Shown in pieces: positions 17,563 through 24,997 of a stretch of DNA of 64,000 nt. Location: contig CP044131.1 in the NCBI GenBank assembly GCA_008727115.1, positions 3,038,001 to 3,102,000 of the forward strand, written 5' to 3'. How positions within the stretch are numbered: position 1 is the stretch's first letter; each line of letters starts with the position of its first letter. The translations under genes and the position numbers were made by a program. Under the pieces are notes generated by a model. The model searched no databases and was not told the DNA's origin. It worked only from the letters and a program-made list of their open reading frames with translations. This DNA is from Comamonas testosteroni (GTDB taxonomy: Bacteria; Pseudomonadota; Gammaproteobacteria; Burkholderiales; Burkholderiaceae_C).

Positions 17563-18411
17563 TCAGCTCGCCTCTCGAAGGCCGGCAATGGTTTTTTGAA
17601 TAAAAACAGCCTCAACCCCTTGCGCAGCCTGCGCATAGCGCTCCAAATCCAATAGCGCCTTATCCTTGACGCCCCATTGGGCGTAAGCCATTCCCCGATC
17701 CCGGTACAGCTCTTCACTGTCCGGCTGCAGCAAGATCAGGCGATTGAACACCGCCACCAGCATGGGCCAGTCCTGCTGCACCTGGTGAATCTCCTGCAGA
17801 TTGCGCAGCATGCGCGTCATCACATCTCTTGGCTGGGCAGTCTGCAAATACAAGCCAAGGGGCGGTGCTTCGTCGGGTGCAGCTCCCATCTGTTCCAGAA
17901 ATGGCTGCAGTCGCTCTGCCAGCGCATTGGCAGAGTAGGAGTCTCCCGTCAACGGGTCCTGCACCACCTGCCCTTGCGGCAGGATCGCCTTGACCAGAAA
18001 GTGTCCAGGAAAGCCTATCCCTTCCACATTCAATCCAATACTGGCGGCCAGCTCCAGCCAGATCAGCGCCACACTGATAGGAATGCCACGGCGCGTCTGC
18101 AGTACATGGTGGATATAGCTGTTGGCAGGGTCGTAGTAGTTATTCAGGTTGCCGGCAAAGCCCAGCTCTCCATAGAAAAACTTGTTGAGCTCGCTGAGCT
18201 TACGAAGAGCATCGTGCTCTCCAGCCAGTCTCTGGGCCAGGCGCACCTGCAGCCTGTCCAGCTCGGCCTGCACGGTTTGCAGATCCAGATCGGGCTCCGC
18301 ATCCTGAGCGATGCTGATGGCGGCTTCCATCAGGGCAAAGTCGTCATCGCTCTGCACCAGAGATGCAAAATACTTCAGGGCCGTGGGGTGCTCGTCAATC
18401 GTCCAGCTCAT
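17563..18411 (-). CDS. SirB1-family transglutaminase-like / TPR protein
   Basis: 282 residues. The N-terminal half is the transglutaminase-like SirB1 core with LNKFFYGELGFAGNLNNYYDP and RRGIPISVALIWLELA, followed by GFPGHFLVKA. The second half has two TPR-like repeats (EIHQVQQDWPMLVAVFNRLILLQP and RDRGMAYAQWG). The Cys of true transglutaminases is replaced by Pro-Ile-Ser, so it is probably a binding protein rather than an enzyme. Its relatives are often encoded near prfA/prmC or murJ; here it lies 101 bp downstream of murJ on the same strand. Exact role unknown. Confidence 0.88.
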   Translation of the reverse strand: MSWTIDEHPTALKYFASLVQSDDDFALMEAAISIAQDAEPDLDLQTVQAELDRLQVRLAQRLAGEHDALRKLSELNKFFYGELGFAGNLNNYYDPANSYIHHVLQTRRGIPISVALIWLELAASIGLNVEGIGFPGHFLVKAILPQGQVVQDPLTGDSYSANALAERLQPFLEQMGAAPDEAPPLGLYLQTAQPRDVMTRMLRNLQEIHQVQQDWPMLVAVFNRLILLQPDSEELYRDRGMAYAQWGVKDKALLDLERYAQAAQGVEAVFIQKTIAGLREAS

Positions 18412-18512
18412 AGCCGGTTTGTAAGCCGCCTTGGCGACTCATGCAAGCGCAATAGCCCTGAGGTGCTTGAGCCGCTTGCGCGGCCCGCTCACTTTTTCGC
18501 CAGAAGCATGCA

Positions 18513-20078
18513 TCAGCGTCGCAGCAACTGACGCAGATTCAGTCCGGACAGCGCCAATACACCGAAATACAGCACGGCAGCGGCCAGCATCATGATGGCC
18601 AGCAGGCCCGCACGCAGCAGACCATTGCTGCGCATCCCCACCCAGTCAAAGGACTGACTGCCCCAAAGCAGCAGTACAGACAGCAAAGCACTGGCAGCAA
18701 TCACTTGCAATATGAACTTGAGCCATCCCGGATTGGGCTTGTACGTGCCACGACGCAGCAAACCTGTGAGCAGCCAGCCCGCATTAATCAAAGCAGCCAG
18801 TCCAATCGACAACGCCAGACCCGTGTGCTTTAGCGAAGGCACGAGCATCAGGTTCAGCAACTGCGTGATGACCAGCACCACGATGGCGATCTTGACCGGG
18901 GTGCGAATATCCTGGCTGGCGTAATAACCGGGGGCCAAGACCTTGATGGCCACCAGACCCAGCAAGCCTGCGCCATAGCCCATCAAAGCCAAGGAAATTT
19001 GTCCCACATCGCTGTCCTGCAACGCGCCGCGGTGGAACAGCGTAGCAACCAGCGGCGTGGCAAAGGTCAGCAGGCCGACAGCGCAAGGCACAGCCAGCAG
19101 CACGACCAGGCGCAACCCCCAGTCCAGCATGTTCGAGTACCGCTGCGCATCGCCCGCCGCCTTGGCCGACGCCAGTTGCGGCGTCAGCACCACGCCCAAA
19201 GCCACACCCAGCAAGGCCGTAGGAAACTCCATCAGCCGATCGGCGTAGAACAGCCAGGTCACGCTGCCGGGAGCCATATAAGAGGCGATCTGGGTGTTGA
19301 TCATCAAGGAAACCTGGGCCACGCCCACACCCAGCAAAGCTGGCCCCATCAGCGAGAGAATGCGGCGCACACCCGCCTCATTCCAGGCCTCACGAATGGC
19401 CGCTGGCGAAAAGCCGATACGCGGCATCAGCGACATGGAGCGCAATGCAGGAATCTGCACCGCCAGTTGCAGCACGCCGCCAAGCATCACCCCGCCCGCC
19501 ATGGCATAGATGGGTTCGATGCCATGCTTTTGCAGCCAGGGGGCGCCCAACACAGCCGCCACAATCATGCTCAGGTTCAGCAGCACCGGCGTGGCCGCTG
19601 GCACGGCAAATTTCTTCCAGGTATTGAGAATGCCCGCCGACAGCGCTACCAGCGACATAAAGCCGATGTAGGGGAACATCCAGCGCGTCATCACCACGGC
19701 GGCCTGATAACCATCAGGGGACTGGCGCATGCCGCTGGCCAGCAGCCAGACCAGTAAAGGCGCGCCAATCACCCCCAGCACACAGACAACGACCAGCGCC
19801 CAAAACAGCATGGTCGCCACATGACCAATCAGGCGGCGCGTGGCCTCCTCACCATCCCGGGTCTTGCTGGCCGCCAGCACCGGCACAAAAGCCTGACTGA
19901 ATGCCCCTTCGGCAAACAGGCGCCGGAACAGGTTGGGAATTCTGAAAGCGACATTGAAGGCATCGGTCAGGGCATTGGCCCCGAACATGGAAGCCATGAG
20001 CAGATCGCGCACCAGCCCCGAAATGCGGGAGGCCAGCGTCAGAAGAGATACGGTGGAGGCGGCTTTGAACAGTGACAC
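18513..20078 (-). CDS. murJ: Lipid II flippase MurJ (MviN)
   Basis: 521 residues with about 14 hydrophobic segments. The N terminus LASRISGLVRDLLMASMFGANALTDAFNVAFRIPNLFRRLFAEGAFSQAFVP (quoted positions 17-65 in outline only) is diagnostic for MurJ: key residues are Arg18, Arg24, Asp25, the AFRIPN and FAEGAF motifs. MurJ moves lipid II across the inner membrane for peptidoglycan assembly and is essential. In many betaproteobacteria murJ and rpsT are divergent neighbours, exactly as here (rpsT at 20358), which supports the call. Confidence 0.96.
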   Translation of the reverse strand: MSLFKAASTVSLLTLASRISGLVRDLLMASMFGANALTDAFNVAFRIPNLFRRLFAEGAFSQAFVPVLAASKTRDGEEATRRLIGHVATMLFWALVVVCVLGVIGAPLLVWLLASGMRQSPDGYQAAVVMTRWMFPYIGFMSLVALSAGILNTWKKFAVPAATPVLLNLSMIVAAVLGAPWLQKHGIEPIYAMAGGVMLGGVLQLAVQIPALRSMSLMPRIGFSPAAIREAWNEAGVRRILSLMGPALLGVGVAQVSLMINTQIASYMAPGSVTWLFYADRLMEFPTALLGVALGVVLTPQLASAKAAGDAQRYSNMLDWGLRLVVLLAVPCAVGLLTFATPLVATLFHRGALQDSDVGQISLALMGYGAGLLGLVAIKVLAPGYYASQDIRTPVKIAIVVLVITQLLNLMLVPSLKHTGLALSIGLAALINAGWLLTGLLRRGTYKPNPGWLKFILQVIAASALLSVLLLWGSQSFDWVGMRSNGLLRAGLLAIMMLAAAVLYFGVLALSGLNLRQLLRR

Positions 20079-20203
20079 GCAGCGAAGTGTATGCGTTCAC
20101 GCCAGCGCTCGCTTGCCAAGATCGCACGCTTTGCACTCTGTAGCACTCCAGCAAAACCGAACAGCCAGATCATTGCCCCAAACCAGGCATGCCCCATCAA
20201 AGT

Positions 20204-20302
20204 GACAGCGAGCAAGGGCCGCCCCGCAGCGAGGCTGTCGTCCCCCTCCCCTAGCGCGCAGCGCGTAGAGAGAGGGGTGAAGCGGCACAGCCGCACAGGG
20301 GG
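20204..20302 (+). repeat. GC-rich intergenic repeat, copy 1 (upstream of rpsT)
   Basis: The first 44 bases (20204-20247) are identical to 20799-20842. They are followed by a variable palindromic part with cgcgcagcgcg and a closing ggggg. The element ends directly at the rpsT promoter, between murJ and rpsT. A reverse-strand relative lies at 33869-33944. Confidence 0.9.
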
Positions 20303-20303
20303 T

Positions 20304-20311
20304 GCTATAAT
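20304..20311 (+). promoter_or_regulatory. Extended -10 promoter for rpsT
   Basis: tgctataat (20303-20311) is a perfect TATAAT hexamer with the TGn extension, about 47 bp before the rpsT start. No good -35 hexamer is present, as expected for an extended -10 promoter, because the repeat element ends there. Confidence 0.7.
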
Positions 20312-20357
20312 CTCGCGTTTTGCTGACATCATCCTCAGACACACAAGGAAATAAATC

Positions 20358-20651
20358 ATGGCAACTAAAGCCAAAAAGAACCCCCGCCTGGCTTCCGGCC
20401 GCAAGCGCGCTCGCCAGAACGTCAAGCTGAACGCTGCGAACACTTCGCTGCGTTCCAAGTACCGCACTGCTGTCAAGAATGTCGAAAAGGCTGTTGTGGC
20501 CGGCGACAAGACCAAGGCAGCTGAACTGTTTGCCAAGGCTCAGTCCGTGATCGACACGATCGCTGACAAGGGCATCTTCCACAAGAACAAGGCTGCTCGC
20601 GATAAGAGCCGCCTGTCCGCCAAGGTCAAGACCCTGGCTCTGGCTGCTTAA
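20358..20651 (+). CDS. rpsT: 30S ribosomal protein S20
   Basis: 97 residues, very rich in Lys, Arg and Ala, with the S20 pattern [20 protein letters not shown], then [14 protein letters not shown] and [16 protein letters not shown]20 binds 16S rRNA early in 30S assembly. The ribosome site aaggaaat lies just ahead of the start. It is a single-gene unit, with an extended -10 promoter upstream and a strong terminator downstream. Confidence 0.97.
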   Translation: MATKAKKNPRLASGRKRARQNVKLNAANTSLRSKYRTAVKNVEKAVVAGDKTKAAELFAKAQSVIDTIADKGIFHKNKAARDKSRLSAKVKTLALAA

Positions 20652-20727
20652 TACCAGCCTCCCTCAAGCACGGATGACTTCGGTCATCTGCCGTTTGTAA
20701 TGGGTGCGCTGTCAGCAAAAACATCAA

Positions 20728-20750
20728 AACCGCCTTCGGGCGGTTTTTTT
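20728..20750 (+). terminator. Terminator of rpsT
   Basis: Perfect stem aaccgcc / ggcggtt with the stable ttcg loop, followed by T7. Confidence 0.92.
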
Positions 20751-20798
20751 GTGTGCCCGCGCAGCTGGCTGGGTTGAACAAGCACAGTTCAAATCAGG

Positions 20799-20870
20799 GA
20801 CAGCGAGCAAGGGCCGCCCCGCAGCGAGGCTGTCGTCCCCCTGGGGAAGGCGCGCAGCGCCTCAGGGGGA
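20799..20870 (+). repeat. GC-rich intergenic repeat, copy 2 (downstream of rpsT)
   Basis: First 44 bases identical to copy 1 at 20204. The tail reads ctggggaaggcgcgcagcgc, then ctcaggggga, and forms an inverted pairing with the preceding ccccct. rpsT thus sits between two direct copies 595 bp apart. Confidence 0.9.
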
Positions 20871-20878
20871 TGCAGATA

Positions 20879-20904
20879 CAAAAAAAAACGCACCTTTGTG
20901 CGTT
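20879..20904 (-). terminator. Terminator of the DUF3579 gene
   Basis: Stem aacgcac / gtgcgtt, with a long A run on the plus side that becomes T8 or more on the minus strand. Confidence 0.85.
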
Positions 20905-20933
20905 CGTTCATTTTGTTTGCAGGAAAAGCCGTC

Positions 20934-21257
20934 TCAGGCTTTCTTGTTGGGCTCATCGGGAATCAGGCAGGCCTCGGCCACTTGCAGATCGTTGTCCTTG
21001 GCGAAGTTCAGGCAGAAGTCCCAGGCCATGGGCTCATAGTCGCGCAGATCGCGATTGATGACCACACACTTGGTGCCATTCATCACTGTGGGGACACACC
21101 AAGGGGAGTAGCTCAGATGACTTCCCGCGCAAGCACCACCAGGTCGGAACTGACTCATGACCCCGGCCAGTCGCTCAGCCCAGTCGCTGGGGCGGAACGT
21201 TTTGCCGGCATGGGTCATACCCATGATGAACAATTCTTTGCTGGAAGGGGTAACCAT
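20934..21257 (-). CDS. DUF3579 domain protein
   Basis: 107 residues. The central pattern GKTFRPSDWAERLAGVMSQF followed by SYSPWCVPTVMNGTKCVVINRDLRD (outline) fits DUF3579, a family of about 90-110 residues restricted to betaproteobacteria and often beside argD/argF. It ends with DEPNKKA. Start taken at the ATG at 21257; a TTG directly before it is less likely. No signal peptide or membrane segment. Function unknown; a link to arginine metabolism would be inference from position only, because argD is divergent with a 238-bp spacer. Confidence 0.85.
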   Translation of the reverse strand: MVTPSSKELFIMGMTHAGKTFRPSDWAERLAGVMSQFRPGGACAGSHLSYSPWCVPTVMNGTKCVVINRDLRDYEPMAWDFCLNFAKDNDLQVAEACLIPDEPNKKA

Positions 21258-21495
21258 CAAATATTCACTATATAAAAACCGGGCAACCGGGCGGGATCTC
21301 CGCCAACATGCCTAAGGGTTCATTCTAACTCTTATATAAGAGCCATGCTGTCAACCCCACAATGACGTAGGCTCATTGCATGGCAGCGATGCGCAAAGCG
21401 CAATGTTGGGGTTATCTGAGCACTCTAAAATCAGGCCTCGCATTTTTCGAGGTGCAGTGTGCACCATTGACCATCCTTTTCAGGAGATTCTTGCA

Positions 21496-22692
21496 ATGAC
21501 CGCTTTCATCGAGGCAGCTTCGCCCCACGTTATGCCCACTTACGGCCGCGTTCCCATCGCGCTGGAGCGAGGCCAGGGCTGCCGCGTTTGGGACGTGAAC
21601 GGCAAGGAATACCTGGATGCGCTGGGTGGCATTGCCGTCAACACGCTAGGCCACAACCACCCCAAGCTGGTGCCCGCCTTGCAGGAGCAGATCGCCAAGC
21701 TGATCCACACCAGCAACTACTACCATGTGCCCGGCCAGGAAACTCTGGCCAAGCTGCTGACCGAGCGCTCGGGCATGACCAACGTGTTCTTCTGCAACAC
21801 CGGCCTGGAAGCCAACGAAGCCGCCATCAAGATCGCGCGCAAGTACGGCGTGGACAAGGGTATTGAAAAGCCCGAAATCGTGGTCTATGACCATGCTTTC
21901 CATGGCCGCTCCATGGCAACCATGAGCGCAACTGCGAACCCCAAGGTGCGCAACGGCTTTGGTGCTCTGCTCGACGGCTTCACCCGCGTTGCCCCCAACG
22001 ACTTTGATGCCTTGATCAAGGCCACCGAAGGCAACCCCAATATCGTCGCCATCATGATGGAACCCATCCAGGGCGAAGGCGGCCTGCATCCCATGCGCGC
22101 CGACTACCTGAAGCAGGTGCGCGAGCTGTGCGATGCCAAGGGCTGGCTGCTGATGATGGATGAGGTGCAGGCCGGCATGGGCCGCACCGGCAAGTGGTTT
22201 GCCCATCAGTGGGCCGGCATCACTCCCGACGTCATGACCCTGGCCAAGGGCCTGGGCTCTGGCGTGCCTGTGGGCGCGGTCGTGGCTCATAACGCAGCCG
22301 CCAAGGTGCTGACTGCTGGCAACCATGGCTCCACCTTTGGTGGCAACCCCCTGTCCATGCGCGCCGGCGTGGAAACCATCCGTATCATGGAAGAAGACGG
22401 CCTGCTGGCCCACACCACGGAAGTGGGTGAGTACCTGAAGGCACAGCTGCACGCAGCTCTGAGCAGCCTTGACGGCTATGTGGAAGTGCGCGGCCAGGGC
22501 CTGATGATTGGCGTGGAGCTGACCAAGCCCTGCGGCCAGCTGATCGGCCAGGCGGCAGAAGCCGGCCTGCTGCTGAGCGTGACCGCCGACACCGTCATCC
22601 GCCTGGTGCCCCCACTGATCCTGAGCAAGACGGAAGCCGACGAAATCGTCACCAAGCTCAAGCCTCTGGTGCAAGCCGTTCTGGCAGCCTGA
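21496..22692 (+). CDS. argD: Acetylornithine aminotransferase
   Basis: 398 residues, a class-III PLP aminotransferase. Features in order: MPTYGRVPIALERG at the N terminus, GIAVNTLGHNHP, the phosphate-binding FFCNTGLEANEAAIK, then DHAFHGRSMATMSAT, MMEPIQGEGG, LLMMDEVQAGMGRTG and the PLP lysine in TLAKGLGSGVPVGA. It converts N-acetylglutamate 5-semialdehyde to N-acetylornithine and may also act on succinyldiaminopimelate. The start at 21496 is supported by a caggag site 10 bases upstream. argF follows 18 bp later, so the two are one operon. Confidence 0.95.
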   Translation: MTAFIEAASPHVMPTYGRVPIALERGQGCRVWDVNGKEYLDALGGIAVNTLGHNHPKLVPALQEQIAKLIHTSNYYHVPGQETLAKLLTERSGMTNVFFCNTGLEANEAAIKIARKYGVDKGIEKPEIVVYDHAFHGRSMATMSATANPKVRNGFGALLDGFTRVAPNDFDALIKATEGNPNIVAIMMEPIQGEGGLHPMRADYLKQVRELCDAKGWLLMMDEVQAGMGRTGKWFAHQWAGITPDVMTLAKGLGSGVPVGAVVAHNAAAKVLTAGNHGSTFGGNPLSMRAGVETIRIMEEDGLLAHTTEVGEYLKAQLHAALSSLDGYVEVRGQGLMIGVELTKPCGQLIGQAAEAGLLLSVTADTVIRLVPPLILSKTEADEIVTKLKPLVQAVLAA

Positions 22693-22710
22693 CCTCACAA
22701 GGAATACCGC

Positions 22711-23631
22711 ATGAAGCATTACCTGCAATTCAGCGACTTCACCGCTGACGAATACGACTACCTGCTGGAGCGGGCCGCCCTGATCAAGAAAAAATTCAAG
22801 GGCTACGAGAAGCACCACACGCTGACCGACCGCACCATGGCCATGATCTTCGAGAAGGCCAGCACCCGCACCCGCGTGAGCTTTGAGGCCGGCATGTACC
22901 AGCTGGGCGGCTCCGTGGTGCATCTGACCAGTGGCGACAGCCAGCTGGGCCGTTCCGAGCCCATCGAAGACAGCGCCCGCGTCATCAGCCGCATGACCGA
23001 CCTGGTCATGATCCGCACCTTTGGCCAGGATCGCATCGAGCGCTTTGCCGAATACTCGCGCGTGCCCGTCATCAACGGCCTGACCAACGAGTTCCACCCC
23101 TGCCAGATCCTGGCCGACATCTTCACCTTCACCGAGCACCGCGGCTCGATCAAGGGCAAGGTCGTTGCCTGGGTGGGCGACGGCAACAACATGGCCAACA
23201 CCTGGCTGCAGGCTGCAGACCTGCTGGGCTTTACCGTCCATGTCAGCACGCCTGGCGGCTATGAGGTGGACGAAAAGCTGGCCTTTGGCGGCAAGACACC
23301 TCGCGAAGGCTGCTACAAGGTCTTCAAGGATCCGCTGCAAGCCTGCGAGGGCGCAGACCTGGTCACCACCGACGTGTGGACCAGCATGGGCTATGAGGCC
23401 GAGAACGCCGTGCGCATGAAGGCCTTTGCCGACTGGTGCGTGGATGCAGAAATGATGGCTTCCGCCAAGGGCGATGCGCTGTTCATGCACTGCCTGCCCG
23501 CGCACCGTGGCGAGGAAGTCACTGCCGAAGTCATCGACGGGCCTCAGTCCGTCGTCTGGGACGAAGCAGAAAATCGCATGCATGTACAAAAGGCACTCAT
23601 GGAGTTCCTTTTGCTCGGCCGGGTGAACTGA
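22711..23631 (+). CDS. argF: Ornithine carbamoyltransferase
   Basis: 306 residues. Carbamoyl phosphate site FEKASTRTRVSF at about residues 49-60, HPCQILAD at about 131-138, and the ornithine-binding MHCLPAHRGEEV near residue 262. It forms citrulline from ornithine and carbamoyl phosphate. The last 20 codons (MHVQKALMEFLLLGR then VN) are repeated, with changes, at the end of the small frame 23631-23807. The stop codon shares its final A with an ATG of that frame (TGATG). The current C terminus is therefore possibly a secondary one created by a duplication. Confidence 0.96.
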   Translation: MKHYLQFSDFTADEYDYLLERAALIKKKFKGYEKHHTLTDRTMAMIFEKASTRTRVSFEAGMYQLGGSVVHLTSGDSQLGRSEPIEDSARVISRMTDLVMIRTFGQDRIERFAEYSRVPVINGLTNEFHPCQILADIFTFTEHRGSIKGKVVAWVGDGNNMANTWLQAADLLGFTVHVSTPGGYEVDEKLAFGGKTPREGCYKVFKDPLQACEGADLVTTDVWTSMGYEAENAVRMKAFADWCVDAEMMASAKGDALFMHCLPAHRGEEVTAEVIDGPQSVVWDEAENRMHVQKALMEFLLLGRVN

Positions 23632-23807
23632 TGGCGCAAACATCGGTGCGCACGGCGGCTCGTCAGAGCCAGCATGCGATTTCGGCGCAGGCTCATACCC
23701 GCATCGCGGGTGTGAAGCGGCAGCATGCCGCGTGCCGCAGCCACAACGGCATGCACGTGCAAAAGGCACTCATGGAGTACCTGCTGCTGGGCCGCCAGCC
23801 AGCCTGA
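23631..23807 (+). CDS. Small reading frame repeating the argF C-terminal tail
   Basis: 58 codons that begin at an ATG overlapping the argF stop by one base. The first 38 residues are Ala/Gln/His/Arg-rich and unlike argF. The last 20 (GMHVQKALMEYLLLGRQPA region) copy the end of ArgF, whose own tail reads MHVQKALMEFLLLGR. Differences at DNA level are mostly third positions and Phe to Tyr, so the two copies have diverged or came from different alleles. Either argF was extended by partial duplication or a foreign argF replaced the front and left the native tail behind. It may be translated by re-initiation, but I would not assume a functional protein. Confidence 0.6.
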   Translation: MAQTSVRTAARQSQHAISAQAHTRIAGVKRQHAACRSHNGMHVQKALMEYLLLGRQPA

Positions 23808-24232
23808 TTCGGCATGTCCGGGCTCATCTGCATATCACCGCACCCATGCACCTGAGCCACATCACATCTCCACACCGTCAGCGGGCTCTGCGCCAGCTGA
23901 CGGTGTTTTTTTCTCCGCTGCGCCCCAGCCTCGGGGATGCACGCTACGGCCAGTGCGGCGGCCTGCTCGCCCTGCGCCAGCCCCATATGGCACGCCACTC
24001 GCGGGTGCCCTCTTTCTTTGGTCCGCGCAAATGCTTTGCCGCGCGCGTGCGTGCGCTCTACGTACGCATTCACCACTTCTATCTGAAGTTTCTTCAAGGC
24101 CACACCTAGTGGCCCAGGCCCAGAAGCCTTTGGCAACGCCTCTGCCCGCTGGCTTCACTCATCTCCCATCAAAGCCGTCCTTCTTCGAGGAGGACGGCGC
24201 GACCGCGATGCCTGATTTTTTGAAGAAACTCG
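23808..24232. other. Intergenic region between argF and the first YkgJ-type gene
   Basis: 425 bases. It holds the terminator at 23872-23910 and, near 23930-24170, GC-rich sequence with frames on both strands that show no family features. No gene recognised. Confidence 0.5.
23872..23910 (+). terminator. Terminator of the argD-argF unit
   Basis: Stem acaccgtcagc / gctgacggtgt, 13-base loop, then T6 or more. It follows the argF-tail frame, consistent with that frame being part of the native 3' end. Confidence 0.88.
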
Positions 24233-24598
24233 ATGACCGAATCCGTTCACCCCTGCCTGACCTGCGGGGTCTGCTGCCAGAACTACCGCGTGGAATTTTC
24301 CATTTACGAGCTGCAATCCATGGGCGGCACCGTGCCCGATGAGCTGACCCATGATGTGCCCGGCAAAGGCAACCGCGTGCGCATGAATGGCACACAGCAG
24401 CACCCTGTGCGCTGCGTGGCTCTGCGCGAGCTGCCCGAGGTGGGCGAAGGCTGTGTGGGCTGCGGCATTTACGAGCAGCGCTCGCGCCCCTGCCGCGACT
24501 TTCCGTTTGCCTCCTATGGCTGCCACGACACCCGCGAAAAATTTGGCCTGCCAGCGCTGAGCGAAGAAGAGATTGAGCCGTGGCTGGAAGCCGCCTGA
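24233..24598 (+). CDS. YkgJ-family cysteine-cluster protein (zinc/iron-chelating domain), copy 1
   Basis: 121 residues. The N terminus CLTCGVCCQNYRVEFS and the later CVGCGIYEQRSRPCRDFPFASYGC (outline) give the conserved Cys set of the YkgJ/CxxCxxCC family, thought to bind a metal or Fe-S cluster. Both this gene and 27594-27914 flank the feo operon, one on each side and both on the plus strand. The shared pattern suggests a connection to iron handling, but this is inference. No signal peptide. Start at 24233 puts the first Cys motif near residue 8, as in relatives. Confidence 0.88.
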   Translation: MTESVHPCLTCGVCCQNYRVEFSIYELQSMGGTVPDELTHDVPGKGNRVRMNGTQQHPVRCVALRELPEVGEGCVGCGIYEQRSRPCRDFPFASYGCHDTREKFGLPALSEEEIEPWLEAA

Positions 24599-24656
24599 AG
24601 CGAGGCACTACTCGGTGATACGCAGTGATGTGCAGTAACACTGCTATCAAATAAAA

Positions 24657-24732
24657 AGCTGCTTGCGCTTGCCAATCAAGCATTTCAAATACAAAAGTAT
24701 CTGAAGTACTGATTCAGCAAGCGCAAGCAGCT
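24657..24732. repeat. Inverted intergenic repeat, best copy (16-bp perfect arms)
   Basis: agctgcttgcgcttgc at 24657-24672 is the exact reverse complement of 24717-24732. The 44-base centre is AT-rich. It lies at the convergent end between the YkgJ gene and the feo operon, so it could also serve as a terminator-like hairpin. Confidence 0.9.
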
Positions 24733-24778
24733 ATGTTTTTGAAGAGTTTGGGTGTCTTAAGACATCAGCGCCTTCATC

Positions 24779-24973
24779 TCAGCTCTTGCGTGTGTCCGAG
24801 CAGCTGTCGCCGCCACAAGCACTGCAACCGCCACAGCTGCCGCTCTTGGCTGCCGCAGCCAGCGAAGGATGGGCCCGAACCAGCTTGCTGCGCAGGCCGG
24901 CCGGCATGAATCGCCAGGCCAGCGATACGGCGGCCACCAGCACGATGGCGCCCACAATCAACTCCTGCCACAT
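24779..24973 (-). CDS. FeoB-associated small Cys-rich membrane protein
   Basis: 64 residues. One N-terminal membrane helix (LIVGAIVLVAAVSLAW) is followed by a basic linker and a Cys-rich tail SGSCGGCSACGGDSCSD. This is the build of small proteins encoded directly after feoB (FeoB-associated Cys-rich family). A good site (aaagggg) precedes the ATG at 24973. It lies 24 bp downstream of feoB in the same operon. It may help FeoB assemble or bind iron or redox partners; its mechanism is unknown. Confidence 0.85.
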   Translation of the reverse strand: MWQELIVGAIVLVAAVSLAWRFMPAGLRSKLVRAHPSLAAAAKSGSCGGCSACGGDSCSDTRKS

Positions 24974-24997
24974 AGTCAACCCCTTTCAATCCTCACC

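Noticed and set aside
21646-23769. 707-codon minus-strand frame across argD-argF
   Set aside because: It is antisense to two well-supported genes and has no family features; long antisense frames are expected at this GC content.
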